Origin: Phaseolus vulgaris
Taxonomy: Eukaryota > Streptophyta > Magnoliopsida > Fabales > Fabaceae
Assembly: GCF_000499845.2 (NCBI RefSeq)
Contig: NC_023757.2
Location: 40,407,162 to 40,471,161, forward strand
Length of the DNA: 64,000 bases
Direction: 5' to 3'
Positions 47,401-59,200 of the stretch are shown in pieces. The stretch's first letter is position 1, and each line of letters begins with the position of its first letter. A program made the position numbers and the translations under genes. The notes beneath the pieces were generated by a model. That model was not told the DNA's origin. It was given only the letters and a program-made list of their open reading frames with translations, and did not search any database.

Positions 47401-50400
47401 TTAAACCCTCGTATTAAACCTAATAAGAAACAATCCTATTCTTGAAATTGATATAATCATAGCTTTATAAAGTGACTTGAATAGGGAAACACAAGCTTAA
47501 AAGACACTAAAAAAATATTCATGCAACTCATGCCATATTGCATTGCATAACTGCAATCAAACATTCACACTTTGTTTGCTTCCAGTAATGTTTTTTGAGG
47601 AAGTGAAGGAGTGAATTTGCATGGAAAATTGGTGGTTTGAATTGGATGATTTGAGGAGAAATGAAAAGAAAATATGTGGGACAGCCTTGGTTGTATGTCC
47701 CATGCTCAAACGATAAAAAATGCAAGGAAAGTCAACGTGGAACTTTCTTTTGGTATAATCACGTGTCATTACACTCTCAGTTACTACACTGGCAACACTC
47801 CACACACTGCCATTATTCTAAACATAGCTACCACATATTGGCATTATCCTATGAACTTAGCATCCTGCGAGTGTTGTGGTTTGTGATTTGTGAACTTTGA
47901 AGCTCATTTGAGTAGGATGAAGACGCTGTGAAGGCACAAGTGGTTTAGTCCTGTGTCATTATTCAAAGGACAACCAATAACCATATCTTCACTTACCATG
48001 ATCACAAAATCGATTTTCTTCCATGCACAATCAATTATGTCCCAATCATAATCGATTATGCATGTCCTGGATCACTGCATAGTTGCACCAAAAACCTACA
48101 TAGTTGATTATGTTTGCGCCATAATCGATTATGTAAGGTAAAACATATTAGAATGCCTATGTTTTCAAGGACATAATCGATTATGCCTAATCATAATTGA
48201 TTATGTCTATGTTTGTGCCAAAGTAACAATGTTTGGACCACGCCAATGTGCTCTCATGCTTAACCCTTTTTCATTGTCATAGCTAGGGCACTCTGATATT
48301 TGTTTAAATTAAGAAATTACCAAATATTTTTATATCTTTCAAATCAATCATACTCACTTACAAACTTTCCACTCTCATTTTCCATTACTTAATCCAAACA
48401 AAGTGTAAATTTGGAATTGCTATTGCCTCACCGTCTTATACATCATTCGGCCCCGTTGTACGGGTTTGATTGTAGCTATTCATTGTCCCACCAAAAGTTG
48501 GGTGTTTATATACATCATTAGCTAATGTGCTGTCATATCATTTAGTAAGTTTGACATATCAAACTCATTAAACGACAGTCACAAGTGAATGGCAAAATTA
48601 GATGTTAGTGTAAAACTTATTTAAACCACTCAAGGTATCACAAAGTTCAAAGAAATCATAATTCTCTTTTCTTCTTTTTTTTCTGAACCAGAAGAAATCA
48701 TAATCTCCTAATTTATAAATTAATTCTAGCTGGTGATTCAATAGTAGATGCACTAATGTTAATATGCAAATGATCTCTTATGTTTTGTAGGCCTATCATC
48801 CTAATGGAAATGTGGCAATTGGCCCTGTAGATTCTTATGCTGAAACCAAATGTGGTGTTTGTCATGCTGGGACAGATGAAAATCTTCTACTACTTTGTGA
48901 TCTTTGTGATACTGCTTCACACACATACTGTGTTGGCCTGGGATATACTGTTCCTGAAGGTGATTGGTTTTGTCACGATTGTGCTATTTCCCGGGAGACC
49001 AATGCCAATGAAGAATCAGAACAACAAAATGTTGTGCCAGAGGGTGAACCCAGTGAAACCGTTGATATCTTTGATATTGTGAGGGAAACAGGCAGTCGGG
49101 TGGTTAAAAGACCAAGAACATCTCCGTTACAACAGAACGTGTTATCTCCTTCTGCTATTCCTTTATCAGATAGGTTAAGCAGATTCAAAGGAAAAATTCC
49201 TGCCACAGGTTTCCATAGTATGCAGCGTAATGTACAGGCATTTCGTGAAAACTGGAATGCTTTGAGGAGTGGTTCATTAGAGTTCCATTGTAATGCGGAT
49301 CAACCTAGCAGTAAAGTTAGTCAAAAGCAAGATTCTAGATCCTTATCACATGGCACATTATATGATTCACATTCTAGGGCTTCCACAAGCATGCAACAAT
49401 CCACTGTCCAAGGTGGTCCTACTAACAAAACGTTGAATGAGAGAGTCTATAAAGATGACGCTGACAAGGCTTGGAAAATGGTGGACAGGGCAAAGATGAT
49501 GCTACTGACTCGTCAAAGAACTAGCAGCAATCGGCAGGGAGTAGATAGACCCTCATGCAGTGGAGGAGCTTGTAAAACATCAGTTGAACATTGTAATTTC
49601 CCAGAACTGAAGGATCAACATTCGAAAGCATTAGACTTGAGGAACACTAAGAAAGAAAAACAGTGTGACTATTCTAGACGTGTCCAGAATTTCAAAAATT
49701 GCTCGACCCTAAAGTTGGAAGAGAAAAAGAAAAATAGGGTTAGATGTGAGGAGATGATACACAGTGTGAGGGACCATACTACTCATCCAGAAGGATATTG
49801 TGAAAGTTCATTGTCCAGAAAGGTCCCTACTAATATCCAGGGTGGTGTTCCCTGTGGTGAAGAAGAGAGAAATGCTTGCCAGGTAACTTCGGCAGATTTA
49901 GCTTCCTCGAGTGGCAAGTTTGTTAGTCTGCTCTCCTCTTGTAGGGACGTGGATCTTGTCAATGGAGAAAAGATATTAGCTAGAAGTTGCGAGGATGGAA
50001 GCACAAGAAAAACTGACGATGCAAAAACTGAGATCCAGTCTCTTGTTAAATTGAATCTGAAGCTCTTAACCAGAGATAAAAAATTAGGTAATTGGTTATC
50101 GAAATTCAGATTTTTGCCCTAGATTTTCATTATCGTTATTGGCTGGAATATTTATAGGTGCTTAGCGTACACTTTTTACCATCCATATCTGATTTTTAAT
50201 TAGGTAGCATGTGTGCGTAGTTCAGCTTGTTTTGGATAAATGATCACTTATGTGGCCGAATGCACTTCTATGCCAAACATAAATTCCATTCCTCTTCTTG
50301 GTTTCTCAAATTTTCTCAAGCAAAACAAAAATTGTTTAAGAGAAACTTGTTATTTTGCTGTGGTTTTTCTCGAATGCATGTTGTAGAACTGTTAATTAGG

Positions 50401-50761
50401 TTTTTATGCAAATGATAATTGTTACTTGAATGCATGTTGTAAAACTGTTAAATAGGTTTTTATGCAAATGATAATTGTTACTTGAAATGAAAGTATATCA
50501 CTTGAAGTTGAAGCTATTGGTGATGCAGGTTTTGATACCTTCAAGGTAGTTGCAAGGCAGGCCACCCATACCATCTTGGCTGCTTGCAGTTCTGAGCAGC
50601 AAAAGTGCAGCACATCCTCCTCTTGCTCAGTTTGCTGTCATTCCGACAATACCCCCCAGTTTCAGAAATCTACTTTAATGCCTAACTGTTGCAGGCAATG
50701 CTTTTACGCCTTTGTAAACAATGTTGTCAGTTCCACCATGACGGAGAAAGGTTGCGCTTGA
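44493..50761 (+). CDS. RING and PHD finger protein
   Basis: Three exons, 44493-44792, 48791-50087 and 50529-50761, all phase-consistent, give 609 residues. A RING-HC finger lies at 31-71: Cys31, Cys34, Cys49, His51, Cys54, Cys57, Cys68, Cys71. A PHD finger lies at 121-164: Cys121, Cys124, Cys136, Cys139, His144, Cys147, Cys161, Cys164, with CDLCDTASHTYCVGLGYTVP in its core. The rest is low-complexity and basic until a C-terminal block FKVVARQATHTILAAC (about 535-550) that recurs in plant PHD/RING proteins. The family combines a possible ubiquitin ligase with a histone-tail reader, so a nuclear chromatin role is likely, though no substrate or histone mark can be inferred. Plant relatives are often longer (up to about 1000 residues), so this may be a short form. 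ATG 44493 is the first in frame. Intron 1 (4.0 kb) is repeat-rich. Confidence 0.87.
44980..45330. repeat. Dispersed-repeat segment in RING/PHD intron 1
   Basis: A less AT-rich stretch with GATGAGCCGATCTCTTC, GATAGTCCGAGTGGAAGTCC, GATGCTCAAGTCAG, ATTTATAGGC and CGATTGGTGCCGATTTTC words, non-coding in all frames. It resembles in style the GC-richer repeat at 36.0-36.56 kb (both have a CTCAA block followed by a TATTTATA word), so both may come from LTR-type elements. Limits approximate. Confidence 0.35.
46272..47339. repeat. LTR-like repeat with CTCGCTTGAGCGAG palindromes, copy 2
   Basis: Second copy of the family at 34879-36005, same orientation, inside intron 1 of the RING/PHD gene. Shared landmarks are ATACATAAGAGTTTGAA (about 46617), CAATCCCAAAG, a palindrome-rich middle, the block TTTCCTGAAAATG...TTTGGGATTAAATGG (about 47165), and the end GACACTTATCA at 47339. 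A perfect 16-bp palindrome with arms TCTCGCT/AGCGAGA is at 46909-46924, with degenerate relatives (CTCGCTTGGGCGAG, CTCACCTGAGCGAG) up to 47078. The left edge is uncertain. Confidence 0.58.
48005..48205. repeat. CATAATCGATTATG palindrome cluster
   Basis: The 14-bp perfect palindrome CATAATCGATTATG occurs three times, at 48047-48060, 48120-48133 and 48172-48185. Near-copies are at 48192-48205 (CATAATTGATTATG), about 48030 (ATCAATTATG), about 48103 (TAGTTGATTATG) and about 48008. It lies in intron 1 of the RING/PHD gene, 0.6 kb before exon 2. Confidence 0.85.
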
Positions 50762-51494
50762 TCTGCATTATTTTTTTCTTCTCTTTGGGGAATGCATGAT
50801 GTGCTTCTATCTATTTGGTGTGATTATTGTTCTCCATTGTAAAATTCAAGTCGGAGTTAGGGGATAGCAGTGTAATCTAGTTACTTTCCACCTGGATGGA
50901 ATAGGAGTTGATTTTTAAATTGAAAACTGGAGTATTCATGTACCGATTCTTCAAGTATGCACAATAAACATGAAAGCAGCATAATTTTTTGCACTATGTA
51001 AGTGTATCACTTATTTGGGTACAGTCGTACAGAGAAAAAGCAAAATGTACAGTTGCCTCCAATGAGTGTGTGAACTCCAGTCACATTACGTCACGAATCA
51101 AGAAAGCACCATCAGGAGGGTGTAGTATTACAATTGACACAAACTTTCCCTCCACCAAAGCAGCTACTGTTTGCAGCCTCTTCAATGGCATTTTTATGGC
51201 TAATTACTGGATCAGTAAATTTTAATGAAGACTTTTAAAAATAAGCAGACACTATTTCGTCACTAATTTTAAATTCTCTAGTACGGTAAAGAGGTACAAA
51301 GTTACTCGTTTTATATATTTAAACTCTTTAACGTGTTTAGAACAATATTCAATACACATAAACCTATGTTCAACGAATGACAAAAATTCATTCTCATGGT
51401 GATGCATGGAATGTGTGAATGTTCTCGAATCAGATTTTCAAACTTGCTTTTGGTGGATCTGGAGTGTTGGATTATTTTCGAGCTTTAGAGTGTA
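50762..51494. other. RING/PHD 3' UTR and spacer
   Basis: Probable 3' UTR up to about 51.0 kb (polyadenylation-like AATAAA near 50964), then spacer running to the MITE. No gene recognised. Confidence 0.5.
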
Positions 51495-51879
51495 TCTCAA
51501 CAGGACTGTTTCTTCCTGCACCTCCATATCTTCTTCTGCCACCTCCATATACAATATGAAAATACATTTTTCTCCTTCTTGTGTCACCCATAGAGTAGTT
51601 TCCGGATTATGTAATCCGGAAACTCATTTGAATAAAGACTTCCGGATTACATAATTCGGAAGCTAAATAAGACTTCTGGATTATGTAATCCGGAAAGTAA
51701 TAATGTTTCTGAAAAAAAACTACCGGATTATGTAATCTGGAAGGTAATTACAAATTTAAAAAATGACTTCCGGATTATGTAATCCGGAATATTATAGAGG
51801 GGCATTTTCAGAAATTTGAAAATTTATGGAGGTGAGAGAAGAAGGCATGGAGGTGCAGGAAGAAACAGTCTCTCAACAG
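51495..51879. mobile_element. Mutator-like MITE with 9-bp TSD and internal palindromes
   Basis: The element proper spans 51504-51870 (367 bp) and is flanked by a perfect 9-bp direct repeat TCTCAACAG at 51495-51503 and 51871-51879. The terminal inverted repeats are about 44 bp: the first 24 bases (starting GACTGTTTCTTCC) are identical and only 4 of the next 20 differ. A 9-bp target duplication plus long inverted repeats is the hallmark of Mutator-like (MULE) elements; the short size and lack of any ORF make it a non-autonomous MITE. Inside are five 22-bp palindromes with arms TTCCGGATTA/TAATCCGGAA around a 2-base centre, at 51600-51621 (perfect), 51640-51661, 51674-51695, 51721-51742 and 51768-51789 (perfect), 34-47 bp apart. 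It has no transposase and must be moved in trans. Confidence 0.88.
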
Positions 51880-52740
51880 TAGCATTGATTCATAAATCAT
51901 GGCCCAGTCCATACAAATTTGAGCATCAGAATTGGCAAAGACGCTGGAAGAGAAAATAAAGCTGATGCAGGTGCGGGTTTACTTTCTATAGTAAAGTATT
52001 CTAACTATTTATGAGATTGGATGAAATTACATAAATCATCTCTATTATTTCTATTCTCACATTAATTTCTCTTAATGGTAAGAAATATATTACGTTGCAA
52101 TCATATATATATATATATATATATATATTAACAAGTTTAAAAATGCTGTAACAAAATTTTCCATATAAAAAATATTGCTCTTAATGTAAAAAAATTATGT
52201 AATCTCAACACTTCTAAAGATTTCTGATGTAAAGTTTTTATATTATTTTCCAATAATCTGTTGGTTCATTTTTAAACGCTTTCAAATAGCAATCAAGATG
52301 AATATGACGTAAATGGTATTATTATATTCATTTGTAATTATATATTCTGTGTTAATAATATAGATATAAAAAAAGTTAGTCACAGTATAATTGCACAATT
52401 CTAGGCGTACAGTTTTCCCGTGACAGCACTGTTTATTTAATGAAAAATGAAATGGGTGGTGTTACATTGTTATTGGTTGTAGTGTAAGTAAATATATTTG
52501 TAAATAATGTATTTATTTGATTAGTTTAAGAAAAAATATAATAAAAATATTTGGATAGATATATTGATAGTTTTGGTAGAGGAGAAATGAGAATAGAAAG
52601 AATTGTTGTATTAAAAGATGAAAAGTGGAGGGAATAGGAATAGGAATAGGAATAGGAGAGTAATGGAATGTGGGACAGAGTGGGGTGGATGGAGACACTT
52701 GTCCTACCGGAAGTGGGTCCTTGGATGGCATGCATGAGGC
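51880..52740. other. AT-rich spacer
   Basis: Intergenic DNA with an (AT)n run near 52105-52129 and a (GGAATA)4-like run near 52630-52655. No gene. Confidence 0.5.
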
Positions 52741-53260
52741 GTAGGTAAACGACAAAGAAAGAGAAGCACGTGAGGGAGGCACGTGAGTGAGGCACGTCAT
52801 GTGAAAGAAGTGTCTCTCTTATTGGATCGCTTTCAGATTTGAATCAGCCATAAACGACAGGTCAGTTGAGAAAGGAAAGCACATGCCCCCACTCTCCCCC
52901 TTTTCCTACTTTTCCATCCCTCCCTCTGTGGGTCCTCTCCCACCCCCACGTGACACCCACACCCACTCCCACCATCCATACATCTACCATTCATACATGC
53001 ACCATCCATCCATCCATCATGCATGAGCCTGACATCATAAAAGATAATTGGTCCCCACCGCACGCGGGGTAGACCAACGGCAGGGGATGATCGCACGTGA
53101 CTTAGTGCTTCTTCACGTGCTCTGTCAACCGTGCTCCCCTATTTCTAACAACAAACTACCTTCCTTCACTTATCTTTCTTCACTCTCTTTTCTTCATTTC
53201 ACTCTCTCTTTCTTCAACAAACCTACTCCGCTTCCATCACAAAAGCTAAAGTAGAAAGTA
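52741..53260. promoter_or_regulatory. Promoter-like island with G-box cluster
   Basis: GC-richer than the flanks. CACGTG G-boxes occur at 52767-52772, 52780-52785, 52947-52952, 53094-53099 and 53114-53119, with a CACGTC at 52793. A CATC/CATA-rich run (52970-53020) and a CATGCATG RY word (53019) are present. 53150-53230 is a C/T-rich leader-like stretch. No convincing ORF follows on either strand, so the transcript, if any, may be non-coding or its coding exons may lie elsewhere. Confidence 0.4.
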
Positions 53261-54780
53261 GTTCAAGAGTCACTTTATATACATACTTTGCAACATCATG
53301 CCACTACCACTCAACTCCACATTTCAACTCCTTTCTCATGCTTCACCAACACAATTACACAATATAATTACCATTTCTACTCCCTTTCAATTCCATTTCT
53401 TCATCGTTTTTCAAGAAGTTCAAACACACAATTATGCAATTTTATTATTGGAAAAACATACAAAATTACAAATCAACGGTAGAAAATCAGCAACACATGA
53501 TTTAACATGGTTAAGTTGTCAATCTGCAACTTATTTACGCGGATAACAATTAAATTTTCATTTTTGTATTGCTACACACCAATAATATTTTTAAATAGAA
53601 ATTATAAAATGGACACAATGATTAAGCTCACTCACTAAACATTAAACACGGTGTCTAGTTAGTTCAACCCAATTAGTCATGACTTCATCATCTCGAACTT
53701 TTATTTCTCTAATTTTAACTATTTTTATTTAACTATTTTTAATTATTGAGAGAAATTACCGTGTACAGCTCTTTTAGGTTTTTTATTATTGAGACTGAAA
53801 GGGTCACTTGTGATGTAATTTAGCCTTTAGACAGAGAAAAGTTGTAGGCATTATATGTGTACAACCGAAAAATAAAATTACCCAAAACGTTCTAATGTTA
53901 GGAGAGTGAAAATAGGGATGACAATGTATCTTCACTAAAAGAGTAGTTGGTCCGACATGTATAGAGGTGACCCGTGAATTTGCGACTCAATTTACATAAA
54001 CATTTTTTTTTCACTTCATAAGTTTATCTTTAGATAAAATTTAAATGAGCTAAATAAATGTAAAATTAATATCTTATCAAATAAATAATATGTCAAAATT
54101 ATAATAAAAAATATAAAAATAAGATATTGTATAAGTTAATACAAAATTACAGTAATTAATCATCATTTTAGGTAGGTTTATCTACTCTGTCTCATAACTA
54201 GTTATGTTTATTATAACTTAATAAACCAACGAGTTAATCTAGTTAACTCACTCACTATCTTTTTCCTATGCGGACTTCCTACACAACTGAGACTAATGAA
54301 AATAACAAATTATCTATTTAACTTTCATATTGTATGTTGTTATCATACTAACGAACTTTTAAAAACTTAAATAACTTTTTAAATGTTTTTAGAGTTTTAT
54401 AATATATGTTATTATTTTAATTTAAATCCCATTTAATTTTAGAAATTTAAAAGCAAACTATAAAAAAGTAAAAAAATGTTTATTTTTTTGTTAATTATAG
54501 TTTTTGTAACTAAATTGACCTTTCATTATCACAGGAAAACAAAATATTTTGATTGGAGAAGCTTTTGAAGTAGAAATGTGACTAGTATCTAATTAGAATA
54601 GACACAAACCATAGCCACTTTTAAATATTTAAAACTTCATGTGACCCGTATGCTCTTTTTCATTTAAATTTAACAGATGAACCATACATACATATATACA
54701 TATGCATAAGCGATTAAGTTTATAAATTAATAATTAATTAACGTAAATATGGTGGAGCCAGCAACGATGATGGATGAGTT
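53261..54780. other. AT-rich intergenic DNA
   Basis: No gene recognised. An open frame of 82 codons near 53298-53546 has no family signature and is treated as chance. Confidence 0.45.
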
Positions 54781-54860
54781 GGCCACGTGAAGAGAGAAAG
54801 TATCTATACATTTTAATCACGTGATGGGGTGCGGGTCTTCCGGAGAATTCGACACGTGTC
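54781..54860. promoter_or_regulatory. Three G-boxes in 75 bp
   Basis: CACGTG at 54784-54789, 54818-54823 and 54853-54858; the last lies in the perfect palindrome GACACGTGTC. No adjacent coding sequence. Confidence 0.4.
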
Positions 54861-56187
54861 CATTCAATTAAGACGTGCAGGAACCCGATATGGTATTCTA
54901 TTCCCTATCGGTTGGCTTAACTTAAGGCATAACTCATAGTCACAGCTAATTACAACTTTTTTATTAATTAAATATTCATTTCACTTCTCCTTCAAAACAC
55001 ACACAACATAAATTAAAACAAAAAAGCCTTTAGAACTGTGCTTCGACTCTGTAATTAGATTATTAACAAGAATGTCTCTATTAGGATCATGACTTGTCTC
55101 AAGAGTGGGAGGGGTGAGTTCATATTAATTAAATCACCTAAATTAAAATGGATTTGTTAACTGATCCCTAAACTGATTCCTTAACAGAGGAATGTCACCA
55201 CCTTCTCAGCCACCACATGGCATAATTATAAAATTATTTTTTCACCTTTATATTTGCTTCAAACATTGATAATTCTTATTTACCTTCCCTTCTCATATAC
55301 TTTTTATATGTTTCAATTTCAAACTGTTAAAAGGTAATATAATTTGTTTCAATAATCAAACCAATCTATTATCTTTTTTTTTTTTCTGGTATACGTTTTG
55401 CAGTGTTCATCTATCTTCTGTGTTGTGTGCTTCCGACTCCACTTAAATCTGAAAAACATAACTAATGATTGAGATGGAAATATTATAGAAAAAGTAAATG
55501 AATTAGTACTTGAAAAAGTGCACTGCACTACAGAATTAGAGTGTCACGTTCTTGGTTCTATATTTTATTTCTGCTTTCTGTTTTTTTAAGTACGATTGTG
55601 CAATTCATTCTCTAAAAAATCTATTATATTGGTAAAGCATAGTGAGATGGTGGTACCTGCATGAAAAAGTTGTGGTTAATTATTGAATAGGCCTCAATCG
55701 ATTTTTTTTACATTTTGTTTTAATTTGTTAATGAGTTTATTAGAATAACACTGAAACAATTATTGTAACCAAACAGAGTCGATGCCGATAAGGAGCTTTA
55801 AGCAATATTTTATGTTGAGGAAGCACAGGGTTGCGACTCCGTGCATGAACCTTGTACGCTGTCTTTACGCATCAGAATCTTTTTATTTTTAACACTCCGT
55901 TTCCTTATACGTAATAAATAAATAAAAGTAATAAAAGAAATATGATACATGAGAATGCGTATTCTTAACTCAGAAATTTTTGAAATAGAAAATTGAAATT
56001 AAGATAATATTAATATCTGGTGTTATTTTGGTAACCGTAGAGAAGTGATAAAGTGGGGGACCCCATTGCAGAGAGTACAGTTCTGCTGTGTGTGATCTTC
56101 TGCAATAGGATTTATGGGAGGTAATACAAGTTGAGTTAGGTTGTGTAAGCTTCTGCTGTGTTTTGCATACTCCTTTTTGTTTTTATG
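54861..56187. other. AT-rich intergenic DNA
   Basis: No gene recognised; simple T-rich runs near 55374-55385. Slightly GC-richer patches at 55.79-55.87 and 56.04-56.15 kb have no coding pattern. Confidence 0.45.
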
Positions 56188-56213
56188 CACGTGAGTTTGG
56201 ATCAACTCACGTG
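56188..56213. promoter_or_regulatory. Inverted pair of G-boxes
   Basis: CACGTGAGTT at 56188-56197 and its exact complement AACTCACGTG at 56204-56213, separated by six bases: a perfect 10-bp inverted repeat, each arm carrying a CACGTG core. It could bind paired bZIP or bHLH dimers. Confidence 0.5.
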
Positions 56214-59200
56214 GCCTCCATCTCTAACCCCACCCACCAAACCATGCCTTACCCACCGCTCATCACTTTTGCAACCTATATTCTTCCATTTTTTTTATAT
56301 ATCATTTTCACATTTTTTAAATATATTAATAAATTTAATTTAGTGTACAGTATTAAATTTCCTCTGTAAATTTTACTATATAAGATTATATAACTAATTT
56401 TTGACAATAAAATAATAAATATACTCTTATTACATGGATATGATATGATGTTTAAGTTGATAAGAGTGCATGGTAGTAAACCATGTAAGTAAAAATATAT
56501 AATATTTTTTTTTTGGAGAATTTATATTTATAAACTCTTCCGATAGACTGTTAGATTGGTTTTAAAATAATTATTACAGTTCATAAGTAACTGTTTAACT
56601 ATTATGATTATTAAATTGACCATTTGTTTTTCTAATAAGTTATTATTAATTAATTATGATATTAAGAATTTAGTTATCATGTAGATACATATTCTACTGA
56701 CACTCTCGAATTCTTTTTCAAAATTATATATTTTGATCATGTATAAAAGATCAGAACAACAATAGCCATTTAAATATATCCTAATAATTTATAATTATTA
56801 TTTTTATTTCTCATGAGATCGAGTTCTCACTGCTGCCTAATATATCCAAAACATATTATAGGAAGAGAGAGTAAAGATGGAATAAAAATTTCAGCAAAAT
56901 GTACATCTTTTATGAGATTATACAAAAGTCGTTGTTCTATATGTTTTGTTATGTTTTTGTTAGATAAATATGATTTACTATCACGCAAATTTCACTAATA
57001 TTTATGAGTGAACGACTAAGAAAATAGGTTAAATTTCACAATTTCAGTTGAGTAGATTAAACTTATGAGTTAATATTTTTAAATCATGTTTCACACTTAT
57101 TTTAAAAAGAGATTATGCGTTGTTAGTCAATTTTTTACAGTAGCATGATAAAATACAGTCATTAAATCACGTTAGCTTTTTAAAACAAAAACAAAAAAAA
57201 TTATATTTCAACTAAATTTCACAAATGATTTAGAAAAATCATGCATAATCTTATTATACATACAAAGCGGTGTAAGGGAAGAGTTTAAAATAAATTTTAG
57301 AAACAAATCAAAGTATACATTTTGCATCGAATATTTAATGACCAAGAATCATTAAAATGTTGATGTAATTTTTGAGAGTAATCTATTAGAGTGGAAAATG
57401 TTTTAAAGCTAAGCATGCATCATCAAGAATACCTAGACTTAATGTGTATTTTCTTTGACAAATATTAACAATCAATAGTAGCACAACAACTTCAAATTTA
57501 AGAAAGAATGAGGTTGTCAAGATCATTGATCATATAGGTAACATCTTTATTTTAATAAGATGATTTTTAAAGAGTACCATGTCATTACCATTGGACAAAT
57601 GAATCTGGTAAGTAAAAAAAGCATAATTTGAAAGAGATTGGTGAATACCATTGTCTATCGTCTTATTTGAAACCATAGAATTTTTTTTGCAACCAATACA
57701 ACTAGTTTGGTTTAGTAGCTTAGTATATATTTCTATTACACATCTTATTCTTGAAAGTCATACAATATCAACTTGTAATATGATATTTGAATCTCTTATA
57801 TACTATAATTTGAACATATATATAATCGATCAGATCTCTAACATCAATTAAAATATTTATAGAAAAATTATTTAAGTAAAAGGAGTTTAATTAGAAAAAT
57901 AAAAAAATTCTTTTTCCTTCCAACTTACTTAAACTAAAAAGTTGATTTTAAATTTAAAGAAAAATAATTAACTACACATTTAAAACACCACTAAAACATA
58001 TGTTTTTTTTTTAAAAAAACACCATATAACCTGTTAATAAATATAAATTTGTATTAGAAATTTAGGGTAAAAAATTCATAAATATACTATTTGAATTAAA
58101 TATTGTGTTTTAATATTTTGTATAAAATTATTTATGTATTGGTCGTACCAGACGAGTCATGTCACTTAGTTTCAGTGATGGACGATTGAAGACACATTTA
58201 AAGCGGTTACAATAATTAGCAGTTAAAGCAATTGCAAAAACTCTCTAAAAATATGGAACACTTCCCACCAAATTTGGATAACGCCCCGAAAAATTAGGGA
58301 ACTTCCCTAAAAATAAGCTAATACTGATATATGATAGATTCGATCCATTACAACATATGACCCGTGACCAAGGTACGCTTTTAACTAGTTCTTACTATAC
58401 ACTTCGTATACCGAGTACTTATTTGATTGTCGGAGTACCATTTTAAGGTAAACACCGACCGAACACCAGCAATTAAAGAAAAGGATTTAGAGTGAAGAGA
58501 AAGAGAAAGAAAATTATCGACAATCAACAATTATACAACCAGTTTCAAGTACTGTATAGGTCTACTTTATCCATTACAATTTATAAATCATTTTCAAGTA
58601 CTATATAGGTCTACTTTATCCATTACAATTTATAAATCACTGTTTTCGAGTTGAGTGTTCTGATTTTTATAAAAATTTCTCCATAACTCACTATATTCAA
58701 ATTTTAGTGGTATTTATCTCCCTAACAAAGAATCTAAGAATTTGCGGATGCATGTTCAATAGGTTGTTTGCCAACTAGAAGTTTGAAGTCTTAATAAACC
58801 ATGACCACTATTTATGATGAATAAAAGGCGTGCAGTTTTATATTTGATGGCAGAAAGCAACGCCATGTGTCCGAAAATTGAGTGTGTGTAGTTTGTTGGA
58901 ATGGATTAATTAGTGTACTCCGAAGCAAAGATAAGTTGTGTGTGTATTTATATATCCCAAAAGAGAAAGAAGAAAGGTAAAGATGCATGGAAATCGTAAC
59001 TCCAAGCTGTACCATTGTATCTTTGCATCACAGTGTAAATGCTCGCCATGATTGTCGGAGGGCTAAAGAATCGTTTCATTAATCAATTCATCATATTCTT
59101 CTCTTTCTTTAATTAAAACTCATGTAAACAAACAATTATTGTAAAACACTATTAAACAAAACAAAACACAAACACAAAGAAGGTAGAGGGAAGCTGCACC

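Noticed and set aside
51406..51654. 82-codon open frame across the MITE left end
   Set aside because: It runs through the inverted repeat and the palindromes; composition follows the mobile element, not a protein.
52741..53130. Possible miR164-type precursor because of GTGCTTCTTCACGTGCTC words
   Set aside because: The full mature sequence and a matching opposite arm are absent.
53298..53546. 82-codon ORF after the G-box island
   Set aside because: Starts with an ATG but has low-complexity composition and no family features; insufficient to call a gene.
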